64,000 nucleotides of DNA, taken from the NCBI RefSeq assembly GCF_932274485.2, contig NC_065883.2, positions 71,603,339 through 71,667,338 of the forward strand. Reading direction: 5' to 3'. Numbering within the stretch: position 1 is the first letter of the stretch; the number at the start of each line of letters is the position of its first letter. This document shows positions 1 to 10,108 of this stretch, one piece after another. The notes under the pieces are model-generated. The model was given only the letters and a program-made list of their open reading frames with translations, was not told where the DNA came from and ran no database searches. The position numbers and the translations under genes were made by a program. The DNA comes from Patella vulgata (taxonomy: Eukaryota > Mollusca > Gastropoda > Patellidae).

Positions 1-104
1 GTTTATAAATTTTGAAATATAATTCTGAATAAGATAAAGGAATTACCTGAATCTGGATGTTAACAGGAAAATTACAGACCTGTAGTAAGAATTAAAGATC
101 CAGC

Positions 105-339
105 TCCGAGTCCACAAAGCATTCTCAGACTTAAGAATTTACTCAAAATTGTTCGCTTTATTTTAACTAATATATAGCCCTTTATAAAACTTCTGTTGTT
201 TTAATGTATCAAATACATCAATAAGAAATTATGTGCAGAGTTTTGTGTTTCTGGATCAAAGATATTTCTCTTAAACAGTGACTGAAAGTTGAGTAAATTT
301 CTTAACTTAAGCCTGAGAATGCTTTGTGAATTCAGGGCC
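105..339 (+). mobile_element. MITE family M2, copy 1
   Basis: Terminal inverted repeats of about 30 bp (CACAAAGCATTCTCAGACTT at left, mirrored GAATGCTTTGTGAA at right). A second, inverted copy is at 18418-18636. No coding capacity. Confidence 0.75.
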
Positions 340-721
340 TGATTTATATCAGAAAAATTTGCATTTATTTTTACAGAAATTATTGTTCATGTTTATATAA
401 GGCTATCCTTGTCAGAATTTCATTGGTTCCCTGTCACTCTGTATTACCTCTGTCCTAAACTGGTAGTCTACCGTACTAAGGATTGTTTACAATAAATAGA
501 ATTATTAGACAAGGCAATCGCCAACAATGGGAATTATTCAAGAATATTTACATAAGCTGAAACTATTAGAATATCTAAATTATGTGCATGTTCAACAATA
601 ACGACAAATTATTTGCGCTTACATAGGGTTATTGCTGCTTTAAATTCATTTGAGGTGATAAAATGATAAACAGATGAACAACTAAATGTTATGAACAATT
701 TGTGACTCAGAATTAATGAAT

Positions 722-942
722 GGCTAGATCTATTTGTTAAGGCCAACTCAAGATTCCGTCAAGGTCGTCAAGATGTAAATAAGTTAGGGCATGTGATTGT
801 TGGCGAGATTGTAGGTTATGGTTAGGGTAAGCATTAGGACTAGGTCCAGGGTTAGGGTTAGAGTTGGGATTAGCGCTATTCCTGTTTACATCTTGTGACC
901 TTTGACCAAACTTGAAGTTGGCCTTATCAAATAGATCTAACC
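722..942 (+). mobile_element. MITE family M3, copy 1, with internal TTAGGG-like block
   Basis: Ends GGCTAGATCTATTTG and CAAATAGATCTAACC are inverted repeats, extended by AGATGTAAA/TTTACATCT. It is flanked by an exact 10-bp duplication ATTAATGAAT (712-721, 943-952). The centre holds GGTTAGGGTAAGC and AGGGTTAGGGTTAG. Confidence 0.85.
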
Positions 943-1138
943 ATTAATGAATGGAATGTGAGAGCCAATGGATTTCTGAAAATGGCTGCTTGTGCTTTCA
1001 TGTGCTACCCTTATACACAGATACAACTTTTATATTAATTTATTTAGATTATTGTTATTAATAATAACTGACTAACGTTGATTATAAACTGAAATTGTTG
1101 CATATATGTATCATTGCCCATTTCTGGTTTCATTTCTT

Positions 1139-1160
1139 AAAAAAAAAAAAAAAAAAAAAA
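1139..1160 (+). repeat. Poly(A) run
   Basis: About 22 consecutive A residues; a retroposed tail or plain homopolymer. No element body recognised beside it. Confidence 0.6.
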
Positions 1161-1803
1161 GCTTCTGAATCTCCGCAAAAATTTATAAAGATGGATGATA
1201 CTGTGGGAAAATGAGATTTGTAAGGGATCCTAAAAAACTATGATTGATTAGATATTCAACTAATACCATTGGTGTGCCAGGGGTTTTGTTTTTGCACCCT
1301 AGAGCAAGGACCTAAATTCCCAAGCATCATTGCTTTAGACAATGTCAGCACCCCTACAACATGGGTTCAAGCTCGGCCATACATGCCGGTCATGGCCGCT
1401 TGAGTTAAAAATTGACCGAAAAATCTTGGGATCCTTCGGTCAATTTACACTCTGTAAAACTATCAAAATTTTCAAAACCCTATTTTTAAACATGGCTACG
1501 ATCAATCTCATCCATTGTAGCTGGGAACTTCTACAGCCTACAACTTCCAACCCTGATGTTGCATAATTTCAGATAGTGATCATCAAATATAAAATAAATT
1601 TACTATAAGCAAACAAATCAGATCTGGCCAGCTTCTGTCCCAGAGGGAGCAATCCACAAAAATATTTGGGAGACGCCACCCCCTGCCCTGCTCCTTCCCA
1701 TGACACTGTCAACTCGAGCCCAATTTTGGACATTTGTATCAATTTATACAAGCTGAAACTAGAAATGGGGAGTTTTATTAAAAACCTTGTTATTTTGAGG
1801 AAC

Positions 1804-2157
1804 CATTCTAGGTATCCCCTGTGGTCTTATTCCGTTCTACTCCACTAACCTCTGGGTTAATTCATTTGGGGAGACATTATTCAAGTAATCTGCCCTTGAT
1901 GATTGTGCTATTTTTATTGACCAACCAAATAAATCGTTAATTACAATGAAGTTGGCGATGGGAAGTAACTCTCATCTTGTTGCAACAAGCCGCCATATTG
2001 TTGTGAACGTAACATTGGTTTTGTAAACTGTTTTTTGATTGGTTCGCAGACTCAAGCCACGATCAAGGCCAGAGCAGATAATTTGAAACCATGGAAACCC
2101 TATGGATTAACACAGGGTATAGTGGAGTAGAACGGAATGAGACCACTGTGGAAACCC
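1804..2157 (+). mobile_element. Foldback/TIR element with 16-bp flanking repeat
   Basis: Inverted ends GTGGTCTTATTCCGTTCTAC at 1821 and mirrored GTAGAACGGAATGAGACCAC at 2127. The 16-bp TGTTATTTTGAGGAAC occurs exactly at both flanks (1788-1803, 2158-2173), consistent with a target-site or recombinational duplication. Confidence 0.6.
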
Positions 2158-2326
2158 TGTTATTTTGAGGAACATGACATAATAAATATTATTTAAATAT
2201 AGTTTTATTTTTATGTAGATAGATAATTAGCAGAATAGTTCATTTATGCCCAACACACACAAACAAACAAATATCTCGGAGGGTATGATATTCTTTCACT
2301 AACTGTGGATAATTAGGTAGAACTTT

Positions 2327-3095
2327 GGTCAGGTCATTCTCGATTCATATCCTAGGAATTTGTGTCAGGTCATTCTCGATTCATATCCCAGGAATATGTC
2401 AAGTCATTCTCAATTCATATCCCAGGAATCTGTTAAGTTATTCTCGATTCATATCCCAGGAATTTATTGGGTTATTCTCAATTCAGATCCCAGGAATCTC
2501 TGTCAGGTTATTCTCGATTCATATCCCAGGAATATGTCAAGTCATTCTGAATTCATATCCCAGGAATCTGTTAGGTTATTCTCGATTCATATCCCAGGAA
2601 TTTATTAGGTTATTCTCAATTCATATCCCAGAAATCTGTCATGTCATTCTCGATTCATATCCCAGGAATCTGTGTCAGGTTGTTCTCGATTCATATCCCA
2701 GGAATCTCTGTCAGGTCGTTCATAATTCAGATCCCAGAAATCTGTTGGGTTATTCTCGATTCATATCCCAGGAATTTATTGGGTTATTCTCGATTTATAT
2801 CCCAGGAATATGTCAGGTCATTCTCGATTCATATCCCAGGTCATTCTCGATTCATATCCCAGGAAATCTCTGTCAGGTCATTCTTGATTCATATCCCAAG
2901 AATCTTTGTCAGGTCGTTCTTGATCCATATCTCATTCTTGATTCTTTTCCTAAAAATTTGTCAGGTCATTCTCGATTCATATCTCAGGAATCTGTCAGGT
3001 CATTTTTGATTCCTATACCAGGAATCTGTTGGGTCATTCTTGATTCATATCTCTGGAATTACTGTTCGGTCATTCCTGATTGATATCTTGGGTTT
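2327..3095 (+). repeat. 34-bp minisatellite, about 22 copies
   Basis: Unit GTCATTCTCGATTCATATCC + CAGGAATCTGTCAG (34-36 bp). The unit has no stop in any + frame, so long chance ORFs run through it (252 codons from 2325). Not considered a gene. Confidence 0.93.
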
Positions 3096-3371
3096 TTCTC
3101 AGGATGGTCAATTTGTAGAAGATGCCCAAGATGGTATGCAAGTGGCCAGATATATAATTATACTCAGAAAAATACCAAGAATTCTTTAGTTAAAGTTTAG
3201 CAATATACAACCTCTCTGCGATATCACCCATGGTGGAAGTGGATGTTAACCTCATAACTAACTTTTAAAGCATGCCATAATTATAGTACCGTCATTTGTA
3301 GCTTATATTAAGCCTAAAGGCGGTGTCCACATGCCTAATAACTACGTCTTGAGCTCGATTTACACTTTGTT

Positions 3372-3539
3372 CTTGGGGAGTCACAGTGGCTCAGTGAATA
3401 AGATGTTAGCTCGCTAAACTGAATGTCCTGTGTTCAATCCCGAGAAAGTTCTTTGGGATTTTCTGGAGTAGGCCTAGTTCCTCCTTGCCAGTGGTGAAGG
3501 ATGGAGGGCCTGTTAAGGGACAAAAATAGATTTGGTCTG
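3372..3539 (+). mobile_element. SINE-B, 5' part
   Basis: tRNA-like head (GTGGCTCAGTGAATAAGATG, GTTCAATCCC B box) and body to the GGGACAAAA region; the 3' part is replaced by the MITE starting at 3540. Confidence 0.75.
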
Positions 3540-3885
3540 TTAAACAGGCATTATGCAAGAGCCAAATCGGCCTATTATAGGTCTTTGTTTAGGCCTTAAA
3601 TGTTATATAAAATATCAGTTAGACATTTATCAACATGACAAGATCAGCCATTTTATGATTTAATTTAAAAATGGTGAAGCGAGGCTAAGCCTCGAACAAC
3701 CAGTACAGTGGTTACAATCGGTGCACGCACACATCTTGTCAAACCTTCAAAGGCTAATATCTTCGCTCAGAATAAAGTAATTCAAATTAAATTTTCCATA
3801 TATTCATTTTGCAAAATCTATTTTAGAACTATTATAGCCAGCATGACCAGCTCTTTATCTAAATCATACATAAGGTTTTTTTTAA
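3540..3885 (+). mobile_element. MITE family M4 (TTAA-flanked), copy 1
   Basis: Begins TTAAACAGGCATTATGCAAG and ends in TTAA at 3882. Related full copies at 20176, 22955, 51814 and 61754 share ends (TTAAA..ATGCATTATG and CATAATGTATCTTTAA), giving a TTAA target site as in piggyBac-type transposition. Confidence 0.7.
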
Positions 3886-3939
3886 CCGTAAGAAAAAAAA
3901 AATAAACATGCGCTTTATTGAAATAAAATTGTAGGATAC

Positions 3940-4470
3940 ATTAAAGTAACCAAGTCTGTAACTCAATATCATGCAAAACCATCGACATTGAAAACACGAA
4001 TTATGTGTCAATTTAAATCAACATTGATGTTGTGATCTTACCTGGAAAAGATGGGCTTCTGATATCCAATATTTAAACAAATAAACATTTTACCATTGGT
4101 ACACAAATCGTGTACCATAATGCGTTTCAACGCTATTTGTAACAAGGGACTCGAAAAACAAGGCTAGGCATATTCCACAAGTCATGTCAAATGGTGACGT
4201 CATATTCTTATCTGGAGGGCACGCACAATAAATATTATCAGTGTAGACTGGAATAAACAGACGCTACAGATTACCATTCGATTGAGACTTCTGGCGTATA
4301 TTGCCGAACATAACTGATTAGAAATTACAGTAAAAAACAGAAACGATTGAATGTAAATTCAGTTTATATACATTTATATTACATTATCATATGCGTTGCG
4401 ATCCATTTATGTCTACTTCTAGGTCCCAAATATTAGCGATTTAGCCCCTTTAAGCTCTGAAATGACAGCT
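3940..4470 (+). repeat. Interspersed repeat R5, longest copy
   Basis: Shared with 39525-39955, 51350-51700 and an inverted fragment at 58565-58805. Recognised by GTGATCTTACC, GGGCTTCTGATATCCAATAT and a common end GATTTAGC.CCTTTAA. Class unknown; no inverted ends or ORF seen. Confidence 0.65.
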
Positions 4471-4775
4471 TTGAATAGAAATAACCTGACATGATACTAG
4501 TCAAATAATATTGTTATCGTGTGTGTGTGTTGGGCAATATATTGTATTAAGTGTATCATAATGTGTAAATGTACATGGGAAAATATTGTTACATTCTCAC
4601 CTGTTGATTATATACCTTGAGATAATATATTTCAATAAGATATATGTTATATTGTATAGTTACTAGGGAAACAAAATATATTTCCTTAAAATATGGGTAT
4701 ATTTCATAAGAGATCAATAATAAAAAATACTATATTTCATAATATATTCATCAGGGCTGATTTATCCAAAATGCA

Positions 4776-5007
4776 CTGTATCATAAAGTCTGTCATTTAG
4801 ACAACTGGCGTGGTTTCGATTCCCCTGGTTGTATGTGACAAGAAGTAGGGTCGCCTGTCTAACCTTGTGGGTTTTTCTCCGGACCCACCGGTTTCCTCCC
4901 TCTGCTAAAGACCCCTACGCGCAAGCGAATTATGGAAAAAAAATTGAACCATATGTTAGTCCCGAAATGACCTAGTTTGTGTCGAATGGACGTTAAACCC
5001 TCTCAAA
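4776..5007 (+). mobile_element. SINE-A
   Basis: B-box GGTTTCGATTCCCC then CCACTGCTAAAGACCCCTACG-like body (diverged here) and CCGAAATGACCTAGTTTGTG ... GACGTTAAACCC tail block. Head partly lost. Confidence 0.85.
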
Positions 5008-6325
5008 ATATTGAAAGAAAATTTTAATAATAGGATGTATTAAAATATGGCTGTATTCACCTTGAGTAACATGTGGGTATCAGTGTGTTTCGTTGGGAAC
5101 TCTTGTTTGTTTTGCACTTAGGTTGAAATGAATAATCTAAGTGAAGGAGGACCCAACTACACACAAAACAAAAATCTACAAGATAAACCTGTGGACTTAA
5201 CAGAATATAGACATTGCAAAAATAAACAAATATCAAACCAAGTGAATGGATACCCGGGGACCAGTCGTAAGTGTCTACTGCGCTGTATAGTTCCAATCCT
5301 GTAATGGTAAAGGTTTCAATCATAATGAAAACAATGATGGTGGCCAAAGCACCTATTTAGATTGTCAATTTTCCATGTGTAACACAAAAGTCAAAGTTAT
5401 TTTTCTGGCTTAACGGAAGGCATCTTTCGTCATTTGAAAGTCGTGGGTCATCAGCAAGCCATTTTGACAAAAAAAGCTGCAGATCATAAGGTTTTTTGGC
5501 ATGCTGGCTTAAAAGCGACTTTCGAGTTACATCAGGAAACACAACGATCTGAATGGACGATTTCAGCCACCATAGATTACTAAGGTTGATAGAGTAATCT
5601 TCAGAAATAGTTTTATATTGTTTACCTTGACTGTTATCTTTATTTCTGAGTTACAATCACTGTCGAAATTTGATTGTTGTATGATGAAATAGATAAACTG
5701 ACATAGATTCTTGTGTCAATTTAAAGTTTAAATGGTTATATTGAATTTCAAATAATTCTCAAATTTATTTAAGCTAAATAGATTCTGTAAAATTATGCTT
5801 TGAAACTAGGAATCTTAAATAAATCAGCCCCAAGCCTCATCTTAGAGAATAGTCAAAACTACAAATTTTGAATAAATCAGCCCCATGCCTCATAATATCA
5901 TCTTAGAAAGTAGTCAAAACTCACATATTGTGAAGGGTTCCTGTAAATATCTAAATAAATGTTAAAGATTTGTTTTTCGTTTTTTGGGGAATTTTTTTTC
6001 TGTTAATTTTGATGGTGCTGGTCACTAAAACTTCTTGTTTTCTTCTGTTTGTTTTCTTCTTCAAATGACATTTAGTTGAGAGAATTCATTGTGTATGAAT
6101 TTTGATCATGTAGAAAATTATTTTGTTCCGTTGCTTTGTTATTTTCCAACTAAGCGCGGTTGGTATATAGATAATTTAGATATTTATTTCGTGCATGAAG
6201 ATTTTTTATAGAGAATATCATCATTATCATCAATACATTCTAGTTATCATTCAATATTCTCATTTTTCAGAAGCTTAACATATTATCTCGATTAGAAAGT
6301 AAAATATTTGTCTTTTGTGCTTAAA
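5008..6325. other. Intergenic AT-rich sequence
   Basis: Apart from the weak - strand open stretches at 5057-5640, only AT-rich sequence with a short duplicated phrase AATAAATCAGCCCCA (5819, 5873). No gene supported. Confidence 0.5.
5357..5640 (-). other. Unassigned open stretch, - strand
   Basis: About 90 codons are open after an acceptor-like AACTCAG near 5655, reading ISEDYSINLSNLWWLK and VFPDVTRKSLLSQHAKKP and ending KLTI-stop at 5357. A second open stretch (5347-5057) follows with hydrophobic segments (TIIVFIMIETFTITG). No family recognised; may be decayed gene or transposon sequence. Confidence 0.15.
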
Positions 6326-6703
6326 CAATCTGATTAAAATACAGATCTATATTTCGTTTCGTTTTTTTTTTTTATACTTTTGATGGCCTACACTATATGA
6401 AGATCTGACAAGTTGTACTCGAAGGTCATATCAGGGATCGTACAAGCGGCTTTTGACCCTATGATGTCAGACATTGATTAATCAATCAGCATTGACATTG
6501 CAAGTGATTTACCCACAGTTCCGTGCATGCCATGCCAAGAAGTATCTGTAACAGACTGTTTCATTGGCTTATCCCTCACTTCAACCAGAACGCCCCCGGT
6601 AATATAACAACTCTTCCTGATACTTGTGTAGTAAAGACAAGTAAAACGAAATTTTGAACTATAAAAAACGAAACGAAATAGGATCTGTGTTTTAATCAGA
6701 TTG
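6326..6703 (+). mobile_element. MITE family M1 (Mutator-like), copy 1
   Basis: Starts CAATCTGATTAAAATACAG and ends CTGTGTTTTAATCAGATTG; the long TIR continues through TTTCGTTTCGTTTTTT. Flanks GTGCTTAAA/ATGTTTAAA agree at 7 of 9. The 9-bp duplication and long TIR suggest a non-autonomous Mutator-like (MULE) element. Confidence 0.85.
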
Positions 6704-7727
6704 ATGTTTAAATTAATTTCTATGTAAAATAAAATTAACTAATTAAAAAACTTGAGGTTCTGTAAAATATTGCTTTTGTTTTTATCCAATATATCTACTA
6801 AATTCAGATTTGAAACCTTTTTATGTTTAATTAAATTCATTTCCTTGTAAAATAATATTAACTTGTTAAAAATCATGAAGTTTTGTCAAATATTGAAAAA
6901 GGTTACTTTTTCTGGAGCAGGAACCGGGCCTCAAACCCTACTCATTTTGTTGTTCTTATTGTTGGGGGTGTGACGCCCTTCAATAAAAGTCTACTACTCC
7001 GTCAATTCAAGCATGGTCGACTTGAAACTTAGCAAGCTTGTTCCTTGGACAATTGTGCATCAATCGACAGACTTAGATATTTGATATGACGTTACAATTC
7101 CAAGAAGGCGGCAATGACATCCGGCTAGGTTCCTGGTCCATATAATAGCCTACTATTGTACTTGTTTATGTCTAAATTCCTTTCCTTTTTGTAGAACGAA
7201 ATTTACTTTTTTAAAAATCATGAGGTTCTGTATAATATTGATTGATAAATACTTCTATTTTTAATAATACTCACAGACCTCAAAGACAATTCAAGCTTCA
7301 TATATTCAATCAAACTGTCAGGATTTGAAATTAGAAGCAAAGTGTTTGAAAATTTAGACCATATGTCCCTTGTAAATTGAATAGATTAAATGGGTGTGTC
7401 TGAGGTTAAGAAAGAATATGAAAACATTATTTTCTGATAACTGTAAAGAATGTGTACACTGTACAGGTTTACATGATGATAGCTGTATTATATACCATAG
7501 ATTTTATGAATAACTGTGAGTTATACAGAGATTACTGTGTGTTATACTTTAGTAACCATGCATTATACAGATATAGCTGTGAGTTCGACAGAAACAACCA
7601 TGTGTTATGCTGCAATAATAACCAGTTATATTTCACTTATCATTATAATTAATATACTGGTATAAAGACTAGTTAATTATCACAATATCAGAGTATCATG
7701 TCAAGTATGATACCTTTATGAGTTTCT
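6704..7727. other. Intergenic AT-rich sequence
   Basis: Loose local repeats around ATTAACTTGTTAAAAATCATG (6740, 6850, 7205) and TGTGAGTTATACAGA (7515-7600). A 66-codon chance ORF at 7452 matches nothing I know. Confidence 0.4.
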
Positions 7728-7856
7728 CAGTGTCCTGTGGTTTCCTCTCACTGCTAAAGACCCGTATGTGCAAGCGAATTATTGAAATTAAGTTGAACCA
7801 TATGTTAGTCCCAAAATGACCTAGTTAGTGTCAAGTGGATGTTAAACTCTGTGTAT
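7728..7856 (+). mobile_element. SINE-A, 3' half
   Basis: From TGTCCTGTGGTTTCCTCTCA to GTGGATGTTAAAC; promoter half missing. Confidence 0.8.
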
Positions 7857-8090
7857 GTCAGATACTTTAAGAATATAATATAGTTGTTATTTATTTTATA
7901 TTAATATATTTTGTTTGTTTGCTTGAAGGTATCATATAATCTTTTACGATTTACAATGTAGTCATCACGTACAAGTGAAATTCAAGAAAAATAAATTAAA
8001 TTTAAATTGTTGTACTATAGAGTTGGAACATTTTAAGTTTTCAAGGTAGTCATAGAAATTATTTATCAGATTTTCTATCCTGTTTAGTAA

Positions 8091-8304
8091 GGCTAAATCT
8101 ATTTGTTAAGGCCAGGTCAATTTTCATCAAGGTCGCTGAGATGTAAATAAGGTTAGGGCACGTGTTTGTTGCGAGATTGTAGGTTAGGGTTAGGGTAAGC
8201 ATTAGGACTAGGTCCAGGGTTAGGGTTGGGATTAGTGCTAGTCCTGTTTACATCTCATGACCTTTGACCAAACTTGAAGTTGGCCTTATCAAATAGATCT
8301 AACC
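8091..8304 (+). mobile_element. MITE family M3, copy 2
   Basis: Same ends and same telomere-like centre (GGTTAGGGTTAGGGTAAGC) as the copy at 722-942. Flanks TTTAGTAA and GTTAGTAG are only loosely alike. Confidence 0.82.
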
Positions 8305-8440
8305 AGTTAGTAGAAAAATATTTCAAGGGGTGACGATTCCTTTCAAATACTGTATACGTCTTTGGAGGGTAGTGTAATATATATATATAAGTATCAAGAA
8401 TTAATAATACTGGTTCTGTTAATAAATTCTTGTATCAAAC

Positions 8441-8619
8441 AGGCCCGAAGCTAGTAGGGGGGTGGGGGGCAGCCCAATCGTTGTCACTTGGCTTTATAGG
8501 GCGTCCATACTGATATGGGTACATTGGTCGTTGGCTTCGTAATGCATCCAATGGAAAGGGCACGGTTCGACGCCCAGGGAATGCAGCTGCCTGCATGCCC
8601 TCCTGCTAGCTACGGGCAT
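8441..8619 (+). mobile_element. Foldback MITE M6, copy 1
   Basis: Inverted ends AGGCCCG..GCTAGTAGGGGGG and CCTCCTGCTAGCTACGGGC. An inverted related copy at 15163-15324 shares TGATATGGGTACATTGGTCG and CCAATGGAAAGGG. Confidence 0.7.
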
Positions 8620-8923
8620 GTCAAATGTTTTTTGGGGTTAATGAATCAAGGGATAGTGATTTTATATTATTTTTGTTCTTTTAATTATCAATTCATTCAT
8701 TAATGTCGGACTTGGATAATTAGTACATGACATGTATTCGGAAACATAATATATGAGCTTCTGAAAATAAAGAATTTTATGGTTTATATGAATGTTGTGT
8801 TTATTTATGTACAGTATTGTCAGTATGGTTTACCAAAGAATCACAGGCTATCACAGAGAGGGGGTTACATTGTATTATCGGCAAATTGATGACCATCAAG
8901 GGCCTGGTTGATGAAGAGTGCAA

Positions 8924-9598
8924 GGGGTTGGGTGGTCAAATGTGTGTGCTTTAGACAATAAAGTCTGTCATTGATTCAATTGGTGTGGCTTCAATCCCTG
9001 GTGATCACGGTGGCTTAGTGGTTAAGACGCTGGCTCGCTAGCCTGGAGGTTGGGTGTTCGGTCCCTGCATATTGGCCGAGAAAGTTCATCCAGATTTTCC
9101 GGTGTGGTTCTCCCTTGTCAGTGATGCAGGACAGAGGACAGAGGACTTGACAAGAAAAGCTGTCTAGTCGTTCAGATGGGACGAAAAACCGAGGTCCTGT
9201 GTACACATTGGCGTGCACATAAAAGATCCCTTGACAGTTGGAATACGATATGAGAATAGCCCGTAGTGACGCTGTCCGGGCAAAATTTCCCTCATAGCAC
9301 AATGTATGGTGTATACCCGTCTTCATTAGCCCAGTTTGGAGCAGAACAGTAGACGTTAAACTCCATTTCATTTCATTTCATTACAGCTTCAATCTCAGAC
9401 TTGTATGTGACAAGGAGTACGATCATCTGCCTAACCTTGTGGTTTTTCTCTGAGTCCCCCAGTTTTCTCCCACTGCTAAAGACCCCCTATATACAAGCAA
9501 ATTACGGTATTAAAATTAGTCATATGTTAGTCGCAAAATGACCTAGTTTGTTGCTGAGTGGTGTTTCACCCCATATCTCTCTCTGTCTCTCATTATAG
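8924..9598 (+). mobile_element. SINE-A interrupted by SINE-B
   Basis: SINE-A head GGGGTTGGGTGGTCAAATG to GTGGCTTCAATC, then a whole SINE-B, then the rest (CTTGTATGTGACAAGGAGTA to CCCCATATCTCTCTC). Confidence 0.88.
8997..9385 (+). mobile_element. SINE-B, full length, nested in SINE-A
   Basis: Head GGTGATCACGGTGGCTTAGTG (A box) and GGTGTTCGGTCCC (B box), body GTACACATTGGCGTGCACAT, end ACGTTAAACTCCATTTCATT. Flanked by an exact 9-bp duplication GCTTCAATC (8988-8996, 9386-9394). Confidence 0.92.
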
Positions 9599-9939
9599 AG
9601 TATTGACTGTCACAGTCATGAAATTGTCCCTTGCCAGTGTGTTCTCATTCACATGTTCAAACACTTGAAACAGGCCAGTCGGACCGAAATTAAGGGGGAC
9701 GGGCGATGGGCAGTCTGAGCCAAAATGGGGTTCTAGGAACTTGAACACATTCGTGCTTGCAAATTATACATATTACGAGAGCTGAAGGTAAGTTGGGGGT
9801 GCATACTAACATAGTATGACATCATGGCACTAGCGTAAATAGACTTATTTTTAAAAAAAAAAAAACAGATCAGCAGACGTGTTAGTGTAAATACAAACAG
9901 TCTCTACTTTCACTTGCACAGATGTAAGATGACGCAAGA

Positions 9940-10108
9940 ACCTGTGGGGCATGCGCAATGGGAATGTATCAAAACGTGGCCGGCCGGTTTCGTGATAAAC
10001 ACTGCTGTAGTGTTTTGTGCTGACGAAATCGATTGTAAAATCATATTATTGATCACTATAAAAAGCAAGAATACTGAAAGTTGACATTATTTTTGAAAAT
10101 TTTACAGT
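9940..10108 (+). promoter_or_regulatory. Probable RARS1 promoter/5' leader with NRF-1-like site
   Basis: GCATGCGCA at 9949-9957 matches the core of the NRF-1 palindrome, common in TATA-less housekeeping promoters. It lies about 150 bp before the RARS1 ATG in a short GC-richer patch (GGCCGGCCGG near 9980). The site is seen; promoter use is inferred. TTTTACAG just before the ATG could be an acceptor of a 5'-UTR intron. Confidence 0.35.

Noticed and set aside
800-870. TTAGGG-like repeats as a chromosome end
   Set aside because: Short, imperfect and inside a MITE with target duplications; not a telomere.
2325-3083. 252-codon ORF
   Set aside because: Runs through a 34-bp minisatellite open in all frames; repeated peptide, no known domain.
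9015-9371. 118-codon - strand ORF, and similar ones at 28149, 49901, 50702 and 60808
   Set aside because: All are SINE-B translations sharing the same peptide phrases.
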